Assembly (NCBI RefSeq): GCF_900200035.1
Contig: NZ_FZTC01000034.1
Span: 228,913 to 292,912, forward strand
Source of the DNA: Klebsiella grimontii
GTDB lineage: Bacteria > Pseudomonadota > Gammaproteobacteria > Enterobacterales > Enterobacteriaceae
DNA length: 64,000 bases
Direction: 5' to 3'
The notes under the pieces are model-generated. The model made no database searches. It had not been told where the DNA came from and saw only the letters and a program-made list of their open reading frames with translations. Both the position numbers and the translations under genes were made by a program. Below are positions 7,702 through 16,956 of the stretch, in pieces; the stretch's first letter is position 1, and each line of letters starts with the position of its first letter.

Positions 7702-9309
7702 ATGTCATCACTGGATATAAAAACTGATTTACCTGCGCAAACCAGTGCCTCCGGCTCAAAAGAAACGCTGGAAGATTATACCCTTCGCTATGCTCCGCTG
7801 AGCTTTCGCCGCTGGGGACCGGGGGTTGTGGCGGTGACCGCCTTAGGCGGCATCGCCTATCTGGCTGACTTTTCTATCGGTGCCAGCATCGGCATGGCGT
7901 GGGGCACCACCAATGCGATTTACGCGATCCTGCTGGCGGCGCTGGTTATTTTTCTTACCGGTATCCCGCTGGCGATTACCGCCGCGCGCTATAACATCGA
8001 CCTCGACCTGATCACCCGCAGCGCCGGTTTCGGCTACTTTGGCTCGGTGATCACTAGCATTATCTTCGCCGGATTTACCTTTATCTTCTTCGCGCTTGAA
8101 GGCTCGATCATGGCGCAGGGGCTGCTGGTGGGCCTGGGGATCCCGCTGTGGATGGGCTACCTCATCGCCACGCTGATGGTATTGCCGCTGGTGGTCTACG
8201 GCATGAAGGCGCTGACTCGCCTTCAGGTCTGGACAACGCCGCTGTGGCTGGTCCTGATGGTGGTTCCGGTGGCCTGGCTTATCGCCAAAGACCCGGATCT
8301 GGTGGATGGGTTTATGAACTTCGCCGGTAAAAACAACGCCGCAACGGTAGACTTGACCGCCATTATGCTCGGCGCGGGGGTATGCCTGTCGCTGATCATG
8401 CAGATTGGCGAGCAGATCGACTACCTGCGCTTTATGCCGCCGAAGACCGCGGAAAACAGCAAAAGCTGGTGGCTGGCGGTGTTCTCCGCTGGTCCGGGCT
8501 GGGTCGTGTTAGGCGCGATTAAACAGATTATCGGCGCTTTCCTCGGCTTCTATCTGCTGACCCGCTTCCCGGCAGTGCATAACACCGAGCCGGTACAGCA
8601 GTTCGTCAGCGTCTTCGATAACCTGGTCCCCGGCTGGCTGGCGCTTACCCTCGCGGTGGTACTGGTGGTTATCTCGCAGATTAAAATTAACGTCACCAAC
8701 GCCTATTCCGGCTCGCTGGCGTGGACCAGCGCCTGGACGCGCACCACCAAGCGCTACCCGGGGCGGATTATTTTCGTCATCGTCAACCTGACCATTGCCC
8801 TTGCCCTGATGGAAGGCGACATGTTCAGCGCTCTGGCGTGGATCCTCGGCTTCTATTCCAACTTTGCCATCGCCTGGGTGGTGGTAGTCGCCACCGATAT
8901 CACCGTCAACAAAGGCCTGCTGAAGCTGGCCCCGGCGCAGCCGGAGTATCGTCGCGGGATGATCTATAACGTCAACCCGGTGGGCGTGGTGGCTTTTGCC
9001 CTCGCAGCAGGCCTGTCGATTAGCGCCTTCTTCGGCCTGTTGGGCGAAACGCTGGCGCCGTTCTCGCCGCTGATCGCGCTGGCGGTGGCTTTCGTAATGA
9101 CGCCGGTCATGGGGATCACCACCCGCGGGCGCTATTACATTAAACAGCGCGATGACGGGATCCCCGAGCCGCGCTACGATGCGCAGGGCAACGCGTCGAC
9201 CACCGTTTACCGCTGCCTGAGCTGCCGGGAGGAGTACGAACGTCCGGACGTAATGCATTCGCACAAGCATCAGGGCGCGATTTGCTCGCTGTGTAAGAGT
9301 ATGGAATAA
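7702..9309 (+). CDS. NCS1-family (purine/cytosine-type) permease with zinc-ribbon-like tail
   Basis: A 535-residue membrane protein with about 12 predicted transmembrane segments and the NCS1 (nucleobase:cation symport) family pattern. The substrate is unknown: cytosine, purines, allantoin or another nitrogen compound are all possible. ATG 7702 (MSSLDIK) is chosen because AAGGA lies at a proper distance; ATG 7696 is too close to it. The last 40 residues are unusual, with a CLSC pair, HSHKH, and a CSLC pair that together look like a zinc ribbon in the cytoplasmic tail. It stands behind a sigma-54 promoter and next to urease, so import of a nitrogen source is likely. Confidence 0.8.
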   Translation: MSSLDIKTDLPAQTSASGSKETLEDYTLRYAPLSFRRWGPGVVAVTALGGIAYLADFSIGASIGMAWGTTNAIYAILLAALVIFLTGIPLAITAARYNIDLDLITRSAGFGYFGSVITSIIFAGFTFIFFALEGSIMAQGLLVGLGIPLWMGYLIATLMVLPLVVYGMKALTRLQVWTTPLWLVLMVVPVAWLIAKDPDLVDGFMNFAGKNNAATVDLTAIMLGAGVCLSLIMQIGEQIDYLRFMPPKTAENSKSWWLAVFSAGPGWVVLGAIKQIIGAFLGFYLLTRFPAVHNTEPVQQFVSVFDNLVPGWLALTLAVVLVVISQIKINVTNAYSGSLAWTSAWTRTTKRYPGRIIFVIVNLTIALALMEGDMFSALAWILGFYSNFAIAWVVVVATDITVNKGLLKLAPAQPEYRRGMIYNVNPVGVVAFALAAGLSISAFFGLLGETLAPFSPLIALAVAFVMTPVMGITTRGRYYIKQRDDGIPEPRYDAQGNASTTVYRCLSCREEYERPDVMHSHKHQGAICSLCKSME

Positions 9310-9318
9310 GTAGGAAGG

Positions 9319-9341
9319 CAGGCCGACAGGACGTCGGCCTG
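9319..9341. terminator. Hairpin between the permease and tsaD
   Basis: CAGGCCGAC (9319-9327) pairs with GTCGGCCTG (9333-9341) around a 5-base loop, between two convergent genes. The perfect 9-bp stem suggests transcript-end stabilisation for both. There is no clear T-run on either side, so efficient intrinsic termination is not certain. Confidence 0.5.
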
Positions 9342-9355
9342 TGAAACAGAAGACG

Positions 9356-10369
9356 TTATGCCGCCGGGAGTTCAGCCAGCGGCCAGCGCGGACGAACGGT
9401 CACGCCGAGCTCCGCTTTCGCCCCGGAGCGCAGACGAACCATCCCGGCATAGGCAATCATCGCGCCGTTATCGGTGCAAAATTCAGGACGGGCATAGAAG
9501 ACTTCCCCGCCGCGCTTTTGCATCATTTCCGCCAGCTTCGCGCGCAGCGTACGGTTAGCGCTGACGCCCCCCGCCATCACCAGCCGTTTAAAGCCGGTTT
9601 GCTCCAGTGCGCGGCGGCACTTAATCATCAGCGTATCCACGACCGCGTCTTCAAACGCGCGGGCGATATCGGCGCGGGTCTGGTCGTCATCGCCGTTGTT
9701 GCGGATGGTGTTCGCGGCAAAGGTTTTCAGACCAGAGAAGCTGAAATCCAGGCCGGGGCGGTCGGTCATCGGTCGCGGGAAGACAAAGCGCCCTTCGGTG
9801 CCCTGAGAAGCCATCTTCGACAGCATCGGGCCGCCGGGATAATCCAGCCCCAGCAGTTTAGCCGTCTTATCGAAGGCTTCGCCCGCCGCGTCGTCAATAG
9901 ACTCGCCTAACAGCTCGTACTGGCCAATGCCGGTGACGCTGATCAGCTGGGTATGACCGCCGGAAACCAGCAGCGCGACAAAAGGATACTGCGGCGGATT
10001 ATCTTCCAGCATCGGCGCCAGCAGGTGCCCTTCCATATGGTGTACCGGGATCGCCGGAACGTTCCAGGCGAACGCCAGCGATCGGCCAACCGTGGCGCCG
10101 ACCAGCAGCGCGCCAACCAGACCCGGGCCCGCCGTATACGCAACGGCATCAATATCCTTTGCCGTCAGCCCGGCTTCCTTGAGCGCCGCCTGAATCAGGG
10201 GGACAGTTTTACGCACGTGGTCGCGCGAGGCCAGCTCAGGCACCACGCCGCCGTAGTCAGCGTGCAATTTCACCTGACTATACAGCTGGTTGGCTAACAG
10301 ACCTTTTTCGTCGTCATAAATGGCGATGCCGGTTTCATCGCAGGATGTTTCAATTCCCAGTACACGCAT
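9356..10369 (-). CDS. tsaD: tRNA threonylcarbamoyladenosine transferase subunit TsaD
   Basis: A 337-residue ASKHA-fold enzyme that, with TsaB and TsaE, transfers threonylcarbamoyl to A37 of ANN-decoding tRNAs. It begins [20 protein letters not shown], and the metal-binding HxxxH is His111-His115 ([10 protein letters not shown]). The Kae1/TsaD motifs SGGHTQL and [11 protein letters not shown] are present. Length equals E. coli TsaD. It diverges from rpsU across 237 bp, the conserved enterobacterial arrangement. Confidence 0.98.
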   Translation of the reverse strand: MRVLGIETSCDETGIAIYDDEKGLLANQLYSQVKLHADYGGVVPELASRDHVRKTVPLIQAALKEAGLTAKDIDAVAYTAGPGLVGALLVGATVGRSLAFAWNVPAIPVHHMEGHLLAPMLEDNPPQYPFVALLVSGGHTQLISVTGIGQYELLGESIDDAAGEAFDKTAKLLGLDYPGGPMLSKMASQGTEGRFVFPRPMTDRPGLDFSFSGLKTFAANTIRNNGDDDQTRADIARAFEDAVVDTLMIKCRRALEQTGFKRLVMAGGVSANRTLRAKLAEMMQKRGGEVFYARPEFCTDNGAMIAYAGMVRLRSGAKAELGVTVRPRWPLAELPAA

Positions 10370-10567
10370 GGCTAGTTTTACCTCGTTTCAATACCGCGCA
10401 GTGTAGGACCAATGCGGGTTGATGTAAAACTTTCCTCACCCCTGGCGTTCACTTCGTGTATACTCCCTGTCCTTATAAAAGTCCCTTTCAAAAATCGCGT
10501 CGGTGCTTTACAAAGCAGCAGCAATTGCAGTAAAATTCCGCACCATTTTGAAATAAGCTGGCGCTGA

Positions 10568-10822
<255 letters not shown>

Positions 10823-10867
10823 TCTGTTGGGAGCATAGCTCTCAATTCAGACCGAGTTGTAGTTGTA

Positions 10868-10906
10868 AGGCCGTGCTTCCGAAAGGAATGCGCGGCTTAT
10901 TTTCGT
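10868..10906 (+). terminator. Intrinsic terminator between rpsU and dnaG
   Basis: GGCCGTGCTTCC (10869-10880) pairs, with one bulge, with GGAATGCGCGGC (10885-10896) around GAAA, and is followed by TTATTTTCG. An attenuating terminator in this spacer (T1) is known from the E. coli macromolecular synthesis operon and explains why far more S21 than primase is made. Confidence 0.75.
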
Positions 10907-10920
10907 TTATGCATTAGCAT

Positions 10921-11044
10921 ATACACGACATCATTCAGGATGCACTCTGGCAGCAAGGGAGTGAGTCCCGGCGCTTACTCAAGTAAGTGGCAGGGGTGAA
11001 CGAACTTAGCCAACGCAGAGGCAATCTGAAGGCTCAAGTGTATA
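10921..11044. repeat. ERIC-type element in the rpsU-dnaG spacer
   Basis: About 124 bp, close to the full ERIC length. The right half shows CTTACTCAAGTAAGTGGCAG, then GGGGTGAACGAAC, then GCCAACGCAGAGGCAA (11010-11025), matching the ERIC core. The ends ATACACGACATCATTCAGGA and GAAGGCTCAAGTGTATA form the imperfect terminal inverted repeat. It ends 11 bp before the dnaG ATG, so it supplies the whole dnaG leader, including the ribosome-site region. Confidence 0.75.
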
Positions 11045-11055
11045 AAACGGGGCAT

Positions 11056-12801
11056 ATGGCTGGACGAATCCCACGAGTATTTATCAATGACCTGCTGGCG
11101 CGCACCGACATCGTCGATCTGATCGATGCCCGGGTAAAGCTGAAAAAGCAGGGCAAGAATTATCACGCGTGCTGTCCGTTCCATAACGAAAAAACCCCCT
11201 CTTTCACCGTCAATGGTGAAAAACAGTTTTACCACTGCTTTGGCTGCGGTGCGCACGGCAACGCTATCGACTTCCTGATGAACTACGACAAGCTCGAGTT
11301 CGTGGAAACCGTCGAAGAGCTGGCCGCCATGCATAATCTTGACGTGCCGTATGAAGCAGGTAGCGGGCCCAGCCAGATTGAGCGCCATCAGCGGCAAAAT
11401 CTTTATCAGCTGATGGATGGTCTGAACACGTTTTATCAACAGTCTCTGATGCAACCCGCCGCCGACCCCGCGCGCCAGTATCTGGAAAAACGCGGCTTAA
11501 GCAGTGAGGTCATTACGCGCTTTGCGATTGGCTACGCCCCTCCCGGCTGGGACAACGTTTTAAAACGTTTTGGCGGTAATCAAGAAAATCGCCAGTCGCT
11601 GATTGATGCAGGCATGCTGGTCACGAACGATCAGGGGCGCAGTTACGACCGCTTCCGCGAACGGGTGATGTTCCCCATCCGCGATAAGCGAGGCCGGGTG
11701 ATTGGTTTTGGTGGTCGCGTGCTGGGTGATGCCCTGCCGAAGTACCTGAACTCCCCGGAGACCGATATTTTCCATAAAGGCCGCCAGCTGTACGGTCTTT
11801 ATGAAGCGCAGCAGGACAACGCTGAACCGTCCCGCCTGCTGGTGGTCGAAGGCTATATGGACGTGGTGGCGCTGGCGCAATTCGGCATCAACTATGCCGT
11901 TGCGTCGTTAGGAACGTCGACGACCGCTGACCATATTCAGCTGTTGTTCCGGGTCACCAATCAGGTGGTTTGCTGCTACGACGGCGACCGGGCTGGCCGC
12001 GATGCCGCCTGGCGCGCGCTGGAAACGGCGCTGCCGTATATGACCGACGGGCGTCAGCTACGCTTTATGTTTCTGCCGGATGGCGAAGATCCGGATACGC
12101 TGGTGCGCAAAGAGGGGAAAGCCGCATTTGAAGCGCGGATGGAGCAGGCTCAGCCGCTCTCCACGTTTTTGTTCAACAGCCTGCTACCGCAGGTGGATTT
12201 GAGCACCCCGGACGGACGCGCGCAGCTGAGTACGTTAGCCTTGCCGCTAATAACTCAGGTACCGGGCGAAACGCTGCGCATTTATCTGCGTCAGGAGTTA
12301 GGCAATAAGCTGGGGATTTTAGACGATGCGCAGCTTGAACGTTTAATGCCAAAACAGTCTGAAAATGGCATCCAGCGCCCTGCTCCGCAGCTAAAACGCA
12401 CGACCATGCGTATACTGATAGGACTACTGGTACAAAACCCGGACCTGGCCCCGCTGGTACCGCCTCTCGAAGGGCTGGACCCGCGTAAAATGCCCGGGCT
12501 TGGTTTGTTCAACGAACTGGTTAAAACCTGTTTAGCACAGCCGGGCCTGACTACCGGACTGCTTTTAGAGCAGTATCGCGGCACAAATGAAGCCGCAACC
12601 CTTGAAAAACTGTCGATGTGGGACGATATAGCAGATAAGGATATTGCTGAAAAAACCTTCACCGACTCGCTCAACCATATGTTTGATTCACTGCTGGAAC
12701 TGCGGCAAGAAGAGTTGATAGCTCGCGACCGCACGCACGGTTTAAGCAGTGAAGAACGCCGGGAGCTCTGGACTATCAGCCAGGAACTGGCCAAAAAATA
12801 A
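11056..12801 (+). CDS. dnaG: DNA primase DnaG
   Basis: The 581-residue primase that makes RNA primers at the replication fork. The CHC2 zinc domain has Cys40, His43, Cys61 and Cys64. The TOPRIM domain shows VVEGYMDVVALAQ near residue 263 and the YDGDRAGRDA metal site near 308. The C-terminal helicase-binding domain ends QELAKK. ATG 11056 (MAGRIPRVFINDLL) is chosen because it matches E. coli DnaG in sequence and length; the frame is open upstream only through the ERIC element. A poor ribosome site (ACGGGGC) fits the known low expression. Confidence 0.98.
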   Translation: MAGRIPRVFINDLLARTDIVDLIDARVKLKKQGKNYHACCPFHNEKTPSFTVNGEKQFYHCFGCGAHGNAIDFLMNYDKLEFVETVEELAAMHNLDVPYEAGSGPSQIERHQRQNLYQLMDGLNTFYQQSLMQPAADPARQYLEKRGLSSEVITRFAIGYAPPGWDNVLKRFGGNQENRQSLIDAGMLVTNDQGRSYDRFRERVMFPIRDKRGRVIGFGGRVLGDALPKYLNSPETDIFHKGRQLYGLYEAQQDNAEPSRLLVVEGYMDVVALAQFGINYAVASLGTSTTADHIQLLFRVTNQVVCCYDGDRAGRDAAWRALETALPYMTDGRQLRFMFLPDGEDPDTLVRKEGKAAFEARMEQAQPLSTFLFNSLLPQVDLSTPDGRAQLSTLALPLITQVPGETLRIYLRQELGNKLGILDDAQLERLMPKQSENGIQRPAPQLKRTTMRILIGLLVQNPDLAPLVPPLEGLDPRKMPGLGLFNELVKTCLAQPGLTTGLLLEQYRGTNEAATLEKLSMWDDIADKDIAEKTFTDSLNHMFDSLLELRQEELIARDRTHGLSSEERRELWTISQELAKK

Positions 12802-12810
12802 GCGAAAGAT

Positions 12811-12930
12811 TAAATCATTCAAGTTGTATCAAGGCAGCAAGAGAACGAACTCCTGGAAGGAAACATAAATCCATGACCAGGATGAAGGAACGCAGCTAAC
12901 GCTAAGACAACTTGAAGGATGACGTATTTA
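12811..12930. repeat. ERIC-type element in the dnaG-rpoD spacer
   Basis: Terminal inverted repeats TAAATCATTCAAGTTGTA (12811-12828) and ACAACTTGAAGGATGACGT (12907-12925) bound about 120 bp with the ERIC-like core GAACGCAGCTAACGC (12889-12903). The element is transcribed with the operon and can fold into a long hairpin. The remaining spacer up to 13074 holds no recognisable gene; its CGCTCGAGGCGCAGCG segment (12974-12989) is a further small hairpin. Confidence 0.7.
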
Positions 12931-13074
12931 ACGGCTTAACTGCCGAATATCGTTCGGGAAGACCCCGACAGCCGCTCGAGGCGCAGCGGCAATAATATAA
13001 GTACGCCCTCGCTTTAAATGTTGGCAGTTCGCCTGCTTACACCAATCAAACGAATTAAGTGTGGATACCGTCTT

Positions 13075-14919
13075 ATGGAGCAAAACCCGCAGTCACAGCT
13101 GAAGCTTCTTGTCCAACGTGGTAAGGAGCAAGGCTATCTGACCTATGCCGAGGTCAATGACCATCTGCCGGAAGATATCGTCGACTCCGACCAGATCGAA
13201 GACATCATCCAAATGATCAACGACATGGGCATTCAGGTGATGGAAGAAGCACCGGATGCCGATGATCTCTTGCTTGCTGAAACGAACAACAATACCGACG
13301 AAGATGCGGAAGAAGCTGCCGCGCAGGTTCTCTCCAGCGTTGAGTCTGAAATCGGACGCACAACCGACCCGGTGCGTATGTACATGCGCGAAATGGGTAC
13401 CGTCGAACTGCTGACGCGCGAAGGCGAAATTGACATCGCTAAACGCATCGAAGACGGGATTAACCAGGTCCAGTGCTCGGTTGCGGAATACCCGGAAGCG
13501 ATCACCTATCTGCTGGAGCAGTACGATCGCGTTGAAGCGGAAGAAGCGCGCCTGTCCGATCTGATCACCGGCTTTGTCGACCCGAACGCTGAAGAAGATC
13601 TGGCGCCAACCGCCACTCACGTCGGTTCTGAACTCTCTCAGGAAGAGATGGATGACGACGAAGACGAAGATGAAGAAGAAGACGACGACAGCAGCGATGA
13701 CGACAACAGCATCGACCCTGAGCTGGCGCGCGAGAAATTCGCCGAACTGCGTACGCAGTACGAACTGACCCGCGACACCATCAAAGCGAAAGGTCGTAGC
13801 CACGCCGCAGCGCAGGAAGAGATCCTCAAGCTGTCTGAAGTGTTCAAACAGTTCCGTCTGGTGCCGAAGCAGTTTGATTACCTGGTTAACAGCATGCGTG
13901 TCATGATGGATCGCGTTCGTACTCAAGAACGTATTATCATGAAGCTGTGCGTTGAACAGTGCAAAATGCCGAAGAAAAACTTCATCACTCTGTTCACTGG
14001 CAACGAAACCAGCGAAACCTGGTTCAACGCGGCCATCGCCATGAACAAGCCGTGGTCAGAGAAGCTGCTTGACGTAAAAGAAGACGTCCAGCGCGGCCTG
14101 ATGAAGCTGCAGCAGATTGAGCAAGAGACCGGCCTGACCATTGAGCAGGTAAAAGATATCAACCGTCGCATGTCCATCGGTGAAGCGAAAGCCCGCCGTG
14201 CGAAGAAAGAGATGGTTGAAGCGAACCTGCGTCTGGTTATCTCGATCGCCAAGAAATACACCAACCGCGGTCTGCAGTTCCTAGACCTGATCCAGGAAGG
14301 CAACATCGGTCTGATGAAAGCGGTTGATAAGTTTGAATACCGCCGCGGCTATAAGTTTTCCACCTACGCAACCTGGTGGATCCGTCAGGCGATCACCCGC
14401 TCTATCGCCGACCAGGCGCGCACCATCCGTATTCCGGTGCATATGATTGAGACGATCAACAAGCTCAACCGTATTTCCCGCCAGATGCTGCAGGAGATGG
14501 GCCGCGAGCCGACGCCGGAAGAGCTGGCCGAGCGTATGCTGATGCCGGAAGATAAAATTCGTAAGGTGCTGAAAATCGCCAAAGAGCCGATCTCCATGGA
14601 AACGCCGATTGGCGACGATGAAGATTCGCATCTGGGAGATTTCATCGAGGATAACACCCTCGAGCTGCCGCTGGACTCTGCCACCACCGAGAGCCTGCGC
14701 GCCGCCACCCATGACGTTCTGGCTGGCCTGACCGCCCGAGAAGCGAAAGTCCTGCGTATGCGCTTCGGTATCGACATGAATACCGATCACACGCTGGAAG
14801 AAGTGGGTAAACAGTTCGACGTTACCCGCGAACGTATCCGTCAGATCGAAGCGAAGGCGCTGCGTAAACTGCGTCATCCGAGCCGCTCTGAAGTGCTGCG
14901 TAGCTTCCTCGACGATTAA
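13075..14919 (+). CDS. rpoD: RNA polymerase housekeeping sigma-70 factor
   Basis: The 614-residue primary sigma factor. Region 1.1 is at the N-terminus ([20 protein letters not shown]). Region 1.2 carries [21 protein letters not shown], and the non-conserved insert contains a long acidic run near residue 200. Region 2 includes [19 protein letters not shown] for -10 recognition, and region 4.2 has [17 protein letters not shown] for -35 contact. ATG 13075 is chosen because the E. coli protein starts [11 protein letters not shown]-rich sequence upstream shows no good ribosome site for an earlier start. It is the last gene of the rpsU-dnaG-rpoD operon. Confidence 0.99.
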   Translation: MEQNPQSQLKLLVQRGKEQGYLTYAEVNDHLPEDIVDSDQIEDIIQMINDMGIQVMEEAPDADDLLLAETNNNTDEDAEEAAAQVLSSVESEIGRTTDPVRMYMREMGTVELLTREGEIDIAKRIEDGINQVQCSVAEYPEAITYLLEQYDRVEAEEARLSDLITGFVDPNAEEDLAPTATHVGSELSQEEMDDDEDEDEEEDDDSSDDDNSIDPELAREKFAELRTQYELTRDTIKAKGRSHAAAQEEILKLSEVFKQFRLVPKQFDYLVNSMRVMMDRVRTQERIIMKLCVEQCKMPKKNFITLFTGNETSETWFNAAIAMNKPWSEKLLDVKEDVQRGLMKLQQIEQETGLTIEQVKDINRRMSIGEAKARRAKKEMVEANLRLVISIAKKYTNRGLQFLDLIQEGNIGLMKAVDKFEYRRGYKFSTYATWWIRQAITRSIADQARTIRIPVHMIETINKLNRISRQMLQEMGREPTPEELAERMLMPEDKIRKVLKIAKEPISMETPIGDDEDSHLGDFIEDNTLELPLDSATTESLRAATHDVLAGLTAREAKVLRMRFGIDMNTDHTLEEVGKQFDVTRERIRQIEAKALRKLRHPSRSEVLRSFLDD

Positions 14920-14937
14920 TTATCGCCGCGTACCGCA

Positions 14938-14967
14938 AAAAGCCAGTCAAATGACTGGCTTTTTTTA
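14938..14967 (+). terminator. Intrinsic terminator after rpoD
   Basis: AGCCAGTCA (14941-14949) and TGACTGGCT (14952-14960) form a perfect 9-bp stem with a two-base spacer in the loop, flanked by AAAAA and TTTTTTT. This is a canonical intrinsic terminator closing the macromolecular synthesis operon. Confidence 0.92.
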
Positions 14968-15101
14968 TGCCTGAACGGTAATCATTTATTTAAGAAATAT
15001 TAAAACCAAAATATAAAACCCTTAAAAATATATTCAGGCCATATTCTTAATTACTTCTTTATAGGCAGATAAACAACTGGACTCACCGTTTTACGTTTGT
15101 A

Positions 15102-15126
15102 CTATGGGTTTATGGATAGCCCATAG
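15102..15126. promoter_or_regulatory. Candidate TetR operator palindrome
   Basis: CTATGGG (15102-15108) and CCCATAG (15120-15126) are perfect inverted arms separated by 11 bp, 35 bp upstream of the tetR-family ATG in an otherwise AT-rich spacer. Autoregulation by the downstream regulator is the simplest reading, but no -10/-35 pair is clear enough to place it within a promoter. Confidence 0.5.
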
Positions 15127-15161
15127 GGCCTAAAACGGAAGATAAATCATAGGGAAATGGA

Positions 15162-15824
15162 ATGAATAGCAAGCGTAAAATTCAGCTGGCTGATTTTAAT
15201 AGAACGGTTATTTTAACCACATCTAATACCTTATTTCTCAGTCGCGGAATAGAAAATACCACCATGGATGTGATCGCCCATGAAACGGGTTTTAGCAAAA
15301 CAACGCTTTATACCTATTTTGAAAATAAAAAAGATATTCTGGATCATCTTATCCTTCAGGGAATGGAGCATTTCCATCAGGAGGTGCTAAAAATAGCCAA
15401 TCGGCAAAATTCATTTCGCGACTTTTATCGCGAGCTATGCCATGCGCTGATCGCTCTCCACGAAGCGAGCATTGCCTATTTTCCCGCTATTACAGGCAAA
15501 ATCGCGAGTTCTGAAAAAATCACTAAAAACAATAAAGCGTTGAAAAGTATCTCTATGATTGGTGAACAGATAAACCATATTATCGCCGCGCAAATTACCG
15601 ACGCCGCCGAAAAAAAAGAGATCGCGCTGAATGCTCCCGCCGCGGACGTCACGATGCTGTTCTGGCTCTGCCTGACCGGACTCGTAGAAAAATCCTCACA
15701 TAGAGAATCCTATCTTTTACGTCACCTTGAAAAAGACCGTAAATCCTTTCTCGACTTCGCTTTTAACTCAGTACTATTAATGATAGAAAAAGGGAATATT
15801 AGCGATAACGCAAAAGCTGGCTAA
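15162..15824 (+). CDS. TetR/AcrR-family transcriptional regulator
   Basis: A 220-residue regulator. The N-terminal DNA-binding domain holds the TetR helix-turn-helix: TTMDVIAHETGFSKTTLY then TYFENKKDIL at about residues 33-61. The rest should be an all-helical ligand-binding and dimerisation domain that I do not recognise. The gene and its spacer are visibly AT-rich compared with rpoD and mug, a sign of later acquisition. It stands alone, with no efflux or enzyme gene beside it; its stop codon lies inside the stem of the following terminator hairpin. Target and ligand are unknown. Confidence 0.85.
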   Translation: MNSKRKIQLADFNRTVILTTSNTLFLSRGIENTTMDVIAHETGFSKTTLYTYFENKKDILDHLILQGMEHFHQEVLKIANRQNSFRDFYRELCHALIALHEASIAYFPAITGKIASSEKITKNNKALKSISMIGEQINHIIAAQITDAAEKKEIALNAPAADVTMLFWLCLTGLVEKSSHRESYLLRHLEKDRKSFLDFAFNSVLLMIEKGNISDNAKAG

Positions 15825-15844
15825 AGCCTCAGGCTTTAGCCAGC
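15816..15844. terminator. Hairpin between tetR and mug
   Basis: GCTGGCTAAAGCC (15816-15828) and GGCTTTAGCCAGC (15832-15844) form a perfect 13-bp stem with a 3-base loop. The tetR-family stop codon lies in the left arm. The two genes converge here, so it probably serves both directions; neither side has a strong T-run. Confidence 0.65.
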
Positions 15845-15864
15845 GCAGAGTCGTCCGCAGTGCC

Positions 15865-16371
15865 TTAAAGCCCTCGCGTTGCCAGCGCCTCGTCAAGCTC
15901 CCGGTAGGCCTCCACCAGCTTATCCAGCGTCGCCCGGTTGAGCCCGCTGGGATTTGGCAACACCCATACTTCCGTCGCGCCTATGGTCACCTGCTGTTTG
16001 CCCCATTTTACGCCGCGTACCTGAAACGCTTTCTCGAAGGCCTGTTTACCGAGGGTCGCCAGCGCATACGGCTGATACTCTTCCATTTTTCTGACCAGCT
16101 CCCGGCCACCGTCACGGAGCTCCAGCAGCTCGACCTCGCTGGCCTGCACCGTTGGGCGCTCGACGAGCATGGTGATCCCGCAGCGAGTATCCAGCAGCTG
16201 AAGTTCCTCCTCGGGCTTCAGCAGACGGTCGGTAAACCCGGCCTGGTGAATCACCTTCCAGAAGCGATTTCCCGGATGGGCGAAATGAAAACCGGTATGG
16301 GCGGAAGACTTCCCCGGATTGATACCGCAAAAGACGACCCTCAGGTTCGGCGCCAGAATATCGTTAATCAT
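15865..16371 (-). CDS. mug: G/U mismatch-specific DNA glycosylase Mug
   Basis: A 168-residue base-excision repair enzyme that removes uracil and ethenocytosine from mismatched double-stranded DNA. The catalytic motif [20 protein letters not shown] near residue 16 and the second motif [10 protein letters not shown] near residue 138 are both present. Length equals E. coli Mug. The order rpoD, mug, ileX is conserved, with the tetR-family gene inserted between rpoD and mug. Confidence 0.96.
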   Translation of the reverse strand: MINDILAPNLRVVFCGINPGKSSAHTGFHFAHPGNRFWKVIHQAGFTDRLLKPEEELQLLDTRCGITMLVERPTVQASEVELLELRDGGRELVRKMEEYQPYALATLGKQAFEKAFQVRGVKWGKQQVTIGATEVWVLPNPSGLNRATLDKLVEAYRELDEALATRGL

Positions 16372-16495
16372 ATTTTCCCCAGCTCAATACCTAAAAGGTC
16401 ATTATAAAGGATTGAAAATGCGTTGTTTATAAAAACAGCAGGCGTGCGTTTTAGGCTGGATTGCGGGGAACAGTTACTTTATAATCCTTCGCCAC

Positions 16496-16571
16496 GGCCC
16501 CTTAGCTCAGTGGTTAGAGCAGGCGACTCATAATCGCTTGGTCGCTGGTTCAAGTCCAGCAGGGGCCACCA
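16496..16571 (+). tRNA. ileX: tRNA-Ile2 with CAU anticodon (lysidine-modified)
   Basis: A 76-nt cloverleaf with acceptor arms GGCCCCT and AGGGGCC, encoded CCA, D-loop AGCTCAGTGGTTAGAGC and T-loop GGTTCAAGTCC. The anticodon CAT sits in GACTCATAATC. With this position after mug and these features it is the minor isoleucine tRNA, whose C34 is converted to lysidine by TilS to read AUA, rather than a methionine tRNA. No integrase or duplicated tRNA end lies nearby. Confidence 0.95.
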
Positions 16572-16580
16572 GATACAGCA

Positions 16581-16610
16581 AGGGCTGACGAGAAATCGTC
16601 AGCCCTTTTT
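16581..16610 (+). terminator. Intrinsic terminator after tRNA-Ile2
   Basis: AGGGCTGACG (16581-16590) pairs with CGTCAGCCCT (16597-16606) around AGAAAT, followed by TTTTT. This is a clear intrinsic terminator for ileX. Confidence 0.93.
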
Positions 16611-16656
16611 GCATTATGCAGCCCCATCCGGCGCCGCCGCTTAAAATGAGGTCAGG

Positions 16657-16956
16657 TTACACCAGCGCCTGCAGCTGTTCGCGCATATAGACGGTGAAGA
16701 ATTCCGGGTTTTTAATGACGATCCGCTTACCGGAGGCAATTTTGTCCGCCCATCCGGCGACTTTTTCCGTGAACCCGGCATCCCATCCCTCCTTTTCACC
16801 CCGGGCCGTGACGTCGGCAGGGTTCGCCGGTACGCCTAATTCATGCAAATACTTCAAAATTCCCTTCGCGGTACTTTCATCCATAGTATTCGGCACCGAC
16901 AACGAGGTGTTCATACCACCAATAAAATCCAGGGCTTTATCGATTGCTGTTGGCAT
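16657..16956 (-). CDS. Conserved-looking hypothetical protein next to dhaR
   Basis: A 99-residue soluble protein I do not recognise. It begins MPTAIDKALDFIGGMN and ends YMREQLQALV, with no signal peptide or membrane segment. The composition (GWDAGFTEKVAGWADKIASG) looks like a small helical domain. ATG 16956 is chosen over the GTG eight codons upstream because AAGGA lies 7 bases before it. It is between tRNA-Ile2 and dhaR on the dhaR strand, 161 bp downstream of dhaR, so it may be its own unit. Function is unknown and no role in glycerol metabolism can be claimed from position. Confidence 0.75.
   Translation of the reverse strand: MPTAIDKALDFIGGMNTSLSVPNTMDESTAKGILKYLHELGVPANPADVTARGEKEGWDAGFTEKVAGWADKIASGKRIVIKNPEFFTVYMREQLQALV

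Noticed and set aside
10987..11055. N-terminal extension of dnaG
   Set aside because: The extra 23 codons are ERIC sequence; the E. coli protein starts at the ATG at 11056.
13018..13074. N-terminal extension of rpoD
   Set aside because: The extra codons do not match any sigma-70 N-terminus; the family start MEQNPQSQ is at 13075.
16496..16571. Genomic-island attachment site at tRNA-Ile2
   Set aside because: There is no integrase gene nearby and no second copy of the tRNA 3' end in the window; the gene order around it is the conserved one.
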